Assembly: GCA_949282305.1 (NCBI GenBank)
Contig: CASDPB010000126.1
Span: forward strand, 1 to 64,000
Direction: 5' to 3'
Length of the DNA stretch: 64,000 bases
Source of the DNA: an uncultured Lentisphaeria bacterium
Lineage (GTDB): Bacteria > Verrucomicrobiota > Lentisphaeria > Victivallales > UBA1829
The translations under genes were made by a program, and so were the position numbers. Shown here piece after piece: positions 25,064-32,391 of the stretch. How positions within the stretch are numbered: the stretch's first letter is position 1; each line of letters begins with the position of its first letter. The notes beneath the pieces were generated by a model. It saw only the letters and a program-made list of their open reading frames with translations. It ran no database searches and was not told the origin of the DNA.

Positions 25064-26391
25064 GATGCCGCCTCGTTTCTGATCGGCTGTCCCGGCTGGT
25101 TCATTACGTTTTCCCTGCTGGCGTTTCCGGAAAAAAGAAGAAAGGCAACGACCAGAATCACCAGCAGCAGAAAGACGGAAACCGTGATGATGACCAGCGG
25201 ATGATACAGAAAACGCTGAAAAGCGCCGGGCTGCGGGGAGGATTCCTCCACGGGACCGGACTGCACAACGGGCGGAGAGGCGGCAGCGCCGTTTTTGTTC
25301 ATGACTCCGGGAGATGCCGGCGGAACTGATTTCCGGACACTGCTTGCGTAGCGTCTCATGCTGGACGAGTTCGGCATGGTGCGCCTCATGTAGACTTCCA
25401 GTGTTGTGATGATTTCACGGTAGGAGGGGCGCATGTCCGGGGCACGGTTCATCATTTTCATAATCAAGGTGGACAGTTCCGGCGCGAGATCGGGCCGCAG
25501 CTGGTTCGGAGCAACGGGATTGTGCCTGGTCCGCATCCAGATGAGCTCCTCAATGTTCGGATTGGAAAACGGAGTGATTCCCGTCACAAGGTGATAAAAA
25601 GTCGCTCCGAGACTGTAAATATCCCCGAGGTAAGTCTCAGTCCCGGTGGAGATCCGTTCCGGGCTTACGTAATTCGGACTGACCCAGGCGGTTACGGGTT
25701 TCCGGGTGCCGACGGCTTCGGCTTTCACAACCTGCGCGAGTCCGAAGTCTCCGATTTTGACGTTGCCGTCGGTATCCAGCATGATGTTGGCGGGTTTCAC
25801 ATCGTGATGTATGACGCCGTGTCTGCTGGCGTTTTCGAGTCCTTCCGCAATGTCGTGAATCCATTTTACGGCATCGTTGATCGGGACAGCCAGGTTTGGG
25901 GAAGCCTTCTGTTTCTGTTCCAGAGAGCCTCCGTTCATGAACTGCATGACAATATAGGTTTTTCCGTCGCATATCCCGCAGGTATAGATGGGGACTACCG
26001 CGTAGTGGTTGATGGTGGCGGCGGTCCGCGCCTCGTTCAGAAACAGATCGGAAAGTTCGCTGGCGGGGAGCACCTCCTCTTTCAGTATCTTGATTGCGAC
26101 TTCCCGGTCGAGTGCGATGTCCAGGGCACGGTAGACGGTCGCCATGCCGCCGGTTCCGACGGGTTCCTCCAGCAGATAATTGTCAAACCACGTCGGGACG
26201 ATCAGCTCCGTCCGGCACATGGGGCAGGCGAACCGGGAAAACGGCTCAAGGCTTGTGACGTCCAGTTTCTGCTGACAGTGATGACAGAAGATCTTGACCG
26301 GCCTGCGTCCGGAATCCGGAGGCAGAGGCGAACCGAGAGACACGGTCTGATTCTGTGCGTTGTTCATTTGCATATCTGTTCCGTCTGCCAT
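25060..26391 (-). CDS. Ser/Thr protein kinase with N-terminal zinc ribbon and C-terminal membrane helix
   Basis: This protein of about 443 residues begins with a four-cysteine zinc ribbon (C36xxC39...C56xxC59). The kinase domain follows (about 70-340): glycine loop VGTGGMATVY, Lys101, Glu120, catalytic loop HHDVKPAN (195-202), DFG (215-217) and YVSPER. The loop has His where the usual Arg sits, so it is a non-RD kinase, although the catalytic Asp and Asn are kept. A Pro/Ser-rich linker and one C-terminal helix (about 395-415) anchor it to the membrane. The start is ATG 26391, with GAGG seven bases upstream. It overlaps the sensor-kinase gene by ATGA. A substrate is not evident. Confidence 0.88.
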   Translation of the reverse strand: MADGTDMQMNNAQNQTVSLGSPLPPDSGRRPVKIFCHHCQQKLDVTSLEPFSRFACPMCRTELIVPTWFDNYLLEEPVGTGGMATVYRALDIALDREVAIKILKEEVLPASELSDLFLNEARTAATINHYAVVPIYTCGICDGKTYIVMQFMNGGSLEQKQKASPNLAVPINDAVKWIHDIAEGLENASRHGVIHHDVKPANIMLDTDGNVKIGDFGLAQVVKAEAVGTRKPVTAWVSPNYVSPERISTGTETYLGDIYSLGATFYHLVTGITPFSNPNIEELIWMRTRHNPVAPNQLRPDLAPELSTLIMKMMNRAPDMRPSYREIITTLEVYMRRTMPNSSSMRRYASSVRKSVPPASPGVMNKNGAAASPPVVQSGPVEESSPQPGAFQRFLYHPLVIITVSVFLLLVILVVAFLLFSGNASRENVMNQPGQPIRNEAAS

Positions 26392-26427
26392 TTTCACACC
26401 TCTATGTTGACCGGGTCTTGTTTTCTG

Positions 26428-27219
26428 TTACAGCAGCCAGCGGGTCGCGAGCGGCATTTCCTGTCTTGCGATCTCCAGTAATATATCCCGTCTTTGCAGA
26501 TTCGCCAGCCTGTCAAGCGCCAGTTTCTGAAGAAGTTGCATATTATTGCATTCTCCGCTCAGATGTGCGAGAATCAGGTCGTGGGTGTGTTCCGTCAGAA
26601 GCTCGGGAAGCGAATCCAGGGCGTCGTCGTTGCTGAGATGTCCGTGTCTGCCGATGATCCGGCGCTTGAGCTGAATCGGGCGCTGGGAATTCATCAGGAG
26701 CGTCTTGTCGTGATTCGATTCGAGGACCAGTACGGCGCAGTCGTGCAGTTTCTGCTTTGCCAGCATGTTGAGATGGCCGAGGTCGGTTGCCACGCCGAGC
26801 TTCATGTCCCCGACGCGGAAGACGAATCCGACCGTATCCACGTCATGCGGAACGGTGAATGCTTCGACTTTCATGCCGCAGAGCTCAAACGCGCATCCGG
26901 TGGAAAAGAGTGTCTTGCGTTCGGGAAGCAGATTCGCCTGGAGACCTCCGCTGCACGTCAGGGAGGTCATATAGGTTTTTATGCCGTATTTGTTGGAAAA
27001 CACGCGGCATCCCTTCATGTGGTCGCCGTGTTCGTGCGTCACAATGATTGCTTTGATGTCGGACGCGCGGATTCCGCATGAGCTCATGCGGTTTTCGAGC
27101 TCCTTTGCCGTAAAACCCGCGTCCAGGAGGATCAAACCCTCCGGTCCATGAATCACGCTGGCGTTGCCTTTGCTGCCGCTCCCGAGCACCGTGATTCCGA
27201 ATTTGCCCTGAATATTCAC
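26428..27219 (-). CDS. Metallo-beta-lactamase-fold hydrolase of the YycJ/WalJ type
   Basis: This 263-residue protein has the two-metal motif THEHGDH and the YycJ hallmarks VLGSGSKGNAS, LDAGFT and ATDLGHL. Relatives have been assigned exonuclease or cell-wall-linked roles. It starts with GTG (27217-27219) behind GGAAGGGAA. The Ser/Thr kinase gene follows on the same strand after 36 bases, so the three genes may be one operon (YycJ-type gene, Ser/Thr kinase, hybrid kinase). In Firmicutes yycJ sits with the WalK sensor kinase, an interesting parallel that is only an analogy. Confidence 0.85.
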   Translation of the reverse strand: MNIQGKFGITVLGSGSKGNASVIHGPEGLILLDAGFTAKELENRMSSCGIRASDIKAIIVTHEHGDHMKGCRVFSNKYGIKTYMTSLTCSGGLQANLLPERKTLFSTGCAFELCGMKVEAFTVPHDVDTVGFVFRVGDMKLGVATDLGHLNMLAKQKLHDCAVLVLESNHDKTLLMNSQRPIQLKRRIIGRHGHLSNDDALDSLPELLTEHTHDLILAHLSGECNNMQLLQKLALDRLANLQRRDILLEIARQEMPLATRWLL

Positions 27220-27345
27220 GAATTCCCTTCCATTTCCCGGAAAAATTTACTTGTTTTTTTATCTTTCGCGGGTTTATTATAATTCTTTCTGCTGTATTGT
27301 AAAATAGAAAATTGATTTTTATTGCAAAATTTTATTGTTGGAACT

Positions 27346-28857
27346 ATGGAACAGGCGAACGGTTTTTCACAGAATACGGAGCTGAGGCAGGAACAGACCC
27401 TTGCTCCGCAGCAGATTCTTTCCCTGGAATTTCTCATGGCGCCGGTTATGGAGCTGGAGGAGAAGGTGGAACTTGAACTCAGCTCGAATCCTGTTCTCGA
27501 ACTTGACGAGAAGCGGGCGAATGAGACTTCGGGGGAGGAACCGGCAGACGAGTCTTACGGAGACCTGCCGCCGCTGCCGCAGACTCCGGATCTGCGCCCG
27601 GATGCAGACAAGGCGCAGATGCTGGATTCCAACCGTGAGGATTTTGAGGAACATCTCGACAAAATTGCGGAAACTCCCGAGACATGGGACGCCTTTTCCC
27701 ACGACGATCCGACGGATGCGCCTCAGCAGTCGGGATATTCCGCCGAAGAAGAGGAACGGCGCAACTACATTTTCAATTCCATCGCGGCGGAGACTTCGCT
27801 TCAGGAATACCTGCTCGACCAGCTCCGTTTTGCGGATGTGCCGCGGAAAGTCGCGGATGCGGCGGAATACATGATCGGAAGTCTTGACGAAGCCGGGTAT
27901 CTGAAAACGCCGCCGGCGGAAATTGCCCAGGCGGTTGACTGCACGATGGACGAGGCGGAACAGGCGCTTGCGCTGGTGCAGGGGTTTGATCCGCCGGGCA
28001 TTGCGGCGCGCGACCTGAAGGAGTGTCTGCTTCTTCAGCTGAAGGCGGAGGGAACGCGGAACCAGGATCTTATCCGGCTCATTAAAAATTACCTGGACGA
28101 CCTGGCGCATAACCGTCTGCCGCTGATCGCAAAGAAGATGAACATCACGCTGGATCATCTCAATGAACTGATTGAGGAGCTCCGGCTCCTGAATCCCCAT
28201 CCGGGAAATGCGGTCGCGCCGTCCACGCCGGTTTACGTCGTTCCGGAAGTGACCGTGGAAAAAGACGGCGATTCTTTCCGCATCGTTCAGAACGACCCGT
28301 TCAGCGGACGGCTTTCCATTTCCGACCGTTACATGAAAATGCTGGAAGACCCGGCGGTCTCGCCCGAAGACAAGGCGTATATCCGCGGCAAGATTGCGGA
28401 CGGCAGACTGCTGATTCATAATCTCGACCAGCGCAGAAACACGATCCGGCGCATTGCCGAGCTGATTGTCTCCACGCAGTACGACTTCATGAAATACGGC
28501 GCAAAAGCCTTGAAGCCCATGACGATGCAGCAGGCGGCAGACAAGCTCGGTCTTCACGAGACCACCATCAGCCGTGCCGTGGCGAACAAATACATGCAGA
28601 CGCCGGTAGGTCTGTTCGAGTTCAAATTCTTTTTCTCCGGCGGATTCCAGTCCGAGGAGGGCGAGGAAGTCTCCTCCCATGCAATCAAGGATATGATTCA
28701 GGAACTGGTTTCCAGGGAAGACCCCGCCAGACCGCTTTCCGACAGCAAGCTCTCCAAGCTCCTGAAAGAACGCGGGTTCGACGTCGCGCGCCGGACTGTG
28801 GCAAAGTACCGCGACGAACTTTCCATTCAGTCATCTCAAATGAGGAAAGCATACTGA
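27346..28857 (+). CDS. rpoN: RNA polymerase sigma-54 factor
   Basis: This 503-residue protein directs RNA polymerase to -24/-12 promoters and needs enhancer-binding ATPases. The Gln-rich region I is ELRQEQTLAPQQILSLEFL. An acidic region II follows, then the core-binding domain, the helix-turn-helix MTMQQAADKLGLHETTISR and the RpoN box ARRTVAKYR near the C-terminus. Region I and the RpoN box are both intact. The ATG at 27346 is set by homology to region I, because only TTG codons precede it. The GT-C gene starts one base after its stop. Confidence 0.97.
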   Translation: MEQANGFSQNTELRQEQTLAPQQILSLEFLMAPVMELEEKVELELSSNPVLELDEKRANETSGEEPADESYGDLPPLPQTPDLRPDADKAQMLDSNREDFEEHLDKIAETPETWDAFSHDDPTDAPQQSGYSAEEEERRNYIFNSIAAETSLQEYLLDQLRFADVPRKVADAAEYMIGSLDEAGYLKTPPAEIAQAVDCTMDEAEQALALVQGFDPPGIAARDLKECLLLQLKAEGTRNQDLIRLIKNYLDDLAHNRLPLIAKKMNITLDHLNELIEELRLLNPHPGNAVAPSTPVYVVPEVTVEKDGDSFRIVQNDPFSGRLSISDRYMKMLEDPAVSPEDKAYIRGKIADGRLLIHNLDQRRNTIRRIAELIVSTQYDFMKYGAKALKPMTMQQAADKLGLHETTISRAVANKYMQTPVGLFEFKFFFSGGFQSEEGEEVSSHAIKDMIQELVSREDPARPLSDSKLSKLLKERGFDVARRTVAKYRDELSIQSSQMRKAY

Positions 28858-28858
28858 T

Positions 28859-31129
28859 ATGAATTTTCTGAAAACACATCCGCGTATCCTGAACCTGATT
28901 CTCTTTCTTGTCTGCTGTCTTGCCGCATTTGCAATGCGCACGCATAATTACAACCGCGAAGCGGAGGCTGTCGCGGAGATCATCGGGGATGCAAGACCTG
29001 TTCCGCAGAGCTTTTTCGGGAAATTTCTTCCCGTGACCCATAAAAACTTCATGCCGTTCACAATCGAAAGCGCCATGATGTTCGGTTATACGCAGGACAT
29101 TGCCGCAGGGAAAGGGGTGCCGGCTTCGGACAGGAACCTGCATGGACTGGAAGATATTCCGCCTTACAGTCAGATGATTATGGCGCTGGAATGGTTTCTC
29201 GGATGGGGATACCGGTTCAAGTCCCTGATTTTCAAGGACCCGGTGCCGACACCGCGGGAGAAACGGTTTCAGGACAATGTTTATCTGGCGCAATGGGTCA
29301 GTTTTCAGCTCCGGGCGTGGATCAGCCTTTCCTCCGGTTTTATTTTTCTGCTACTCCTGACTTTGCGGTGCCGCCGGTCTCTGGCTCTGGCGGGCGGACT
29401 GCTGCATTCTGTGGCGATTGCCGCGATTGCACGTTCCACGGGACAGGACATCATCCGCGGCAATTTTGCCCTGCCGCTGGTCACGGCGCTGCTGCTTTTG
29501 CTCTGTTCCTGCTGCATCCGCCCGGCAAGATGGAAATATCTTTTACTTGGACTGGTGGCTTTCGGTCTGTTTTCCTCATGGGATCTCAGTCTCGGATTTC
29601 TCAGCGCAATCGTGATTTTTGAATTGATCCGTTATCTGCTCAGCGGAAAAATTTCAACAGCCCGCCGGAACTGCTGGATCATCATTTCCGCTTCCGTAGT
29701 GCTGAGCTCCACTCTGATTCCGTTCAACCGGGCATACGATCTCATCATGTCGCCGCTGATCGTTGTCCTCCTGCCGTCGCTTCTTCTTGTTTTCATTCTC
29801 TACGGAAAATATGGGAAAGTCGGTTTCAAACGCCGCCTCTTCGGGATTCTCCTTCCGCCATGTCTGCTGTTCCTGTTCTGGAATTTCTGTGTCAAAACGC
29901 CGCATTATGTTTCTCATTACAGTCATTTCGGAGATTTGACGGCGGCAAAGCTCAAGTTCAAGAATGTCAAGCCGCGCGATCCGGATCAGCTCACGTATGA
30001 TGCGCGTATCATGTGGACTCCCGCCATGCACTCGGCGGACTGGCGGATTCTTGTGACCTATTTCCCGTCTCTTGGCGTGATTCCCGGCATTAAGACTCCG
30101 CTTAAGATGCTGAATACGGCGATTGCGTCTCTGCCTTTTTCCCTGACTTTGTTTTATGTCCTGCTCCTGCTGGCGCCGTTCCCGCCGGTGATCTTCCGGT
30201 TTGTCCGCCGCGGAATGCCCCGTTCCTTCTTCTTTTTCACGTTTACCGGAGTGTTCACGATCGGTTTTCTCTATATCGTGCGCTACCATGAGTTCCTGAT
30301 TATTTTTCTGGTGATCTCCCTGATGCTGCTTTGCGACGATTATCTGCGGGGACTGCTTTTCTGGTCGGAACGGCTTGCAAAACGCTCCTTCTATCTGGCA
30401 GCCAGGAGTGCCGTCTGGGCATTTCTCGCAGTCCTGTTCCTGCTGGAGTCCGTTGTTTCGCTGGCAGGGCGCCGCCGTTATTCCAGCGATGTCCATTTGC
30501 GGGAGACTGCGCTTCTGATTGAGTGGTTCCGCAGATCTCATGTGGAAGGCAAATGCGTGATTACCGATTTTACTGTAGGCCCGATGCTGAAATGTTATGC
30601 GGGAACTGCGATTGCGCTTCAGCCGCAGTTCGGACTGGAACGCATCCGCCGTCCCACTCAGCTTTATCTGAACTTGCTTTATCATGGGACGGAGCTTCAG
30701 CTTGCCAAGTTCTGCAACGATCTGGATGCGGACTTTTTCATCTTCAACGAAGGTTATCTCGGCCCGATGCACATCTATTCGGAGCGTTACATCGCCGCCG
30801 CCAAAACGATTCGCGGCGATTCCCCGGTGAATCTGATGAAATATCATTCCAACAAGCTCTCCTGGTTTTATAAGATTGACCCTCCGATGCGTTTCCTGCC
30901 GGCATCGGCGGTTTACTCCGTATTCCGCGTAATCAAGCCGAAAGACCGTATGGCGTCGATGAAGCTCTATGTTGCCGGGGAACGTGCTTTGATGGATGGA
31001 AATGAACACCTTGCCGGCCGGTATGCCCGTGCGGCATTTCTGCTTGACCCCGCTTCGGAACAGGCACGCATCCTTTATTTCAAAGTCTATGGCGATGTGC
31101 CGAAACTGGGATTGAACGGTTTGCAGTGA
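28859..31129 (+). CDS. Large GT-C-type membrane glycosyltransferase-like protein
   Basis: This 756-residue protein has about 10-12 membrane helices in the first 540 residues and a soluble C-terminal part of about 215 residues. After helix 1 there is a long loop with acidic residues (REAEAVAEI) and IPPYSQMIMALEW. This layout resembles oligosaccharyltransferase/STT3 and other GT-C enzymes that use polyprenyl-linked sugars, but I find no WWDYG-like motif. The C-terminus has TPR-like helices (LAGRYARAAFLLDPASEQA). It starts one base after rpoN and is probably translated with it. Function is inferred from topology only. Confidence 0.55.
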   Translation: MNFLKTHPRILNLILFLVCCLAAFAMRTHNYNREAEAVAEIIGDARPVPQSFFGKFLPVTHKNFMPFTIESAMMFGYTQDIAAGKGVPASDRNLHGLEDIPPYSQMIMALEWFLGWGYRFKSLIFKDPVPTPREKRFQDNVYLAQWVSFQLRAWISLSSGFIFLLLLTLRCRRSLALAGGLLHSVAIAAIARSTGQDIIRGNFALPLVTALLLLLCSCCIRPARWKYLLLGLVAFGLFSSWDLSLGFLSAIVIFELIRYLLSGKISTARRNCWIIISASVVLSSTLIPFNRAYDLIMSPLIVVLLPSLLLVFILYGKYGKVGFKRRLFGILLPPCLLFLFWNFCVKTPHYVSHYSHFGDLTAAKLKFKNVKPRDPDQLTYDARIMWTPAMHSADWRILVTYFPSLGVIPGIKTPLKMLNTAIASLPFSLTLFYVLLLLAPFPPVIFRFVRRGMPRSFFFFTFTGVFTIGFLYIVRYHEFLIIFLVISLMLLCDDYLRGLLFWSERLAKRSFYLAARSAVWAFLAVLFLLESVVSLAGRRRYSSDVHLRETALLIEWFRRSHVEGKCVITDFTVGPMLKCYAGTAIALQPQFGLERIRRPTQLYLNLLYHGTELQLAKFCNDLDADFFIFNEGYLGPMHIYSERYIAAAKTIRGDSPVNLMKYHSNKLSWFYKIDPPMRFLPASAVYSVFRVIKPKDRMASMKLYVAGERALMDGNEHLAGRYARAAFLLDPASEQARILYFKVYGDVPKLGLNGLQ

Positions 31130-31189
31130 CCGGGGAAACTCGGAAAACTCGCTTTTCAATTTGCGGACGGAGGAGCCATGCGCAGACGG

Positions 31190-31216
31190 CGGGAATCCCG
31201 TCTTTCTGTTTTTTTC
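31190..31216 (+). terminator. Hairpin-plus-T terminator after the GT-C gene
   Basis: CGGG-AAT-CCCG (31190-31200) is followed by TCTTTCTGTTTTTTTC. The stem is short but the T-rich tail is long, and it lies 60 bases past the GT-C stop and before the dehydrogenase gene. Confidence 0.5.
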
Positions 31217-31297
31217 TGTTTTCCGCTTGTAAATCCGGAAAGAGATGGCATTGTAGAGAGTATAGAACTGTCAACCTCATAATCAGGGGGGATTATC

Positions 31298-32335
31298 ATG
31301 AATGGCAAGATCAGAATCGCATTTTTCGACACGAAGCCTTATGACAGGCTTTCATTTGACGGAATCAAAGACAGATACGGCTTCGAGATTGATTACTTCG
31401 AGTCGCGCCTGAAACCTGCTTCCGCAAAACTTGCGGACGGTCATGATGTCGTCTGTGCCTTCGTCAATGACGATCTCGGGGCGGAAACCATAGAACTCTT
31501 AGTCAAATACGGGGTCAAACTCATCGCCATGCGCTGCGCCGGTTTCAACAACGTGGATCTCGGCGCCGCCTGCAAACGGCTGGACGTGGTTCGTGTCCCG
31601 AAATATTCTCCGTATGCCGTTGCAGAATACACGGTCGGGCTCCTGCTTTGCCTGAACCGGTGTCTGCACCGTGCCTTCTGCCGCATCCGCGAGAATAATT
31701 TCTCGATCAACGGTTTTCTCGGTTTCGACGTGCACGGCAAAACGGTCGGCATCATCGGAACCGGAAAGATCGGGCTGACGTTTGCCGAAGTTCTTCAGGG
31801 GTTCGGCGTGAAGATTCTCGCCCATGACCCGTATCCGAACGAAAAAGCGGCGAAGGAACTTCACATGGAATATGTGCCGCTGGAACGGCTTTACCGGGAA
31901 AGCGATATTATTTCACTGCATTGCCCGCTGACTCCGGAAAACATGTATCTCATCAACCCGGAAAGCATCGTAATGATGAAAACCGGGGTGATTATCCTCA
32001 ATACCAGCCGCGGGAAACTGGTCGATACGCAGGCGCTGATTGATGCGCTCAAAGTGGGAAAAGTCGGCGGCGCGGGGCTTGACGTGTATGAGGAGGAGGC
32101 CGATTACTTTTTCGAGGACCGTTCGGACAAAGCCATCGCGGACGATGTGCTGGCGCGTCTGATGACCTTCCCGAATGTTCTTGTGACCTCGCATCAGGCG
32201 TTTTTCACGAAGGAAGCCATGAACAACATCGCTGAAATCACGATGAACAATATTCGTGATTTCGCCGAGGGCAGACCGCTGGAAAACGGCATTTGCAGGG
32301 ATTGCGGGAATCATGACTGCGCCGGGCATAAATAA
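31298..32335 (+). CDS. ldhA: D-2-hydroxyacid dehydrogenase, D-lactate dehydrogenase type
   Basis: This 345-residue NAD-dependent enzyme of the LdhA group reduces pyruvate to D-lactate in fermentation. It has the Rossmann motif GIIGTGKIG, the catalytic Arg in NTSRGKLVD, Glu in LDVYEEE and His in VTSHQAFFT. YSPYAVAEYTVGLLL is typical of D-LDH. An extra C-terminal tail carries CRDCGNHDC and ends in HK, a cysteine cluster not needed for catalysis that could bind metal or sense redox. The start follows AGGGGGGAT. A hairpin terminator follows 13 bases after the stop. Confidence 0.9.
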   Translation: MNGKIRIAFFDTKPYDRLSFDGIKDRYGFEIDYFESRLKPASAKLADGHDVVCAFVNDDLGAETIELLVKYGVKLIAMRCAGFNNVDLGAACKRLDVVRVPKYSPYAVAEYTVGLLLCLNRCLHRAFCRIRENNFSINGFLGFDVHGKTVGIIGTGKIGLTFAEVLQGFGVKILAHDPYPNEKAAKELHMEYVPLERLYRESDIISLHCPLTPENMYLINPESIVMMKTGVIILNTSRGKLVDTQALIDALKVGKVGGAGLDVYEEEADYFFEDRSDKAIADDVLARLMTFPNVLVTSHQAFFTKEAMNNIAEITMNNIRDFAEGRPLENGICRDCGNHDCAGHK

Positions 32336-32347
32336 AATATGCCTCTG

Positions 32348-32380
32348 ACCTGACACGCATGGTGTTCTGCCGTGTCAGGT
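32348..32380. terminator. Bidirectional hairpin between ldhA and mutS
   Basis: ACCTGACACG (32348-32357) pairs perfectly with CGTGTCAGGT (32371-32380) across a 13-base loop. It sits between the convergent ends of ldhA and mutS. No clear T-run follows in either direction, so it may be a Rho-aided or mRNA-protecting element. Confidence 0.6.
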
Positions 32381-32391
32381 CCGTTGACTTC

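Noticed and set aside
29654-31159. 501-codon minus-strand open frame
   Set aside because: It is antisense to the GT-C-like gene and is composed of Arg/Gln/Glu-rich text typical of a shadow frame.
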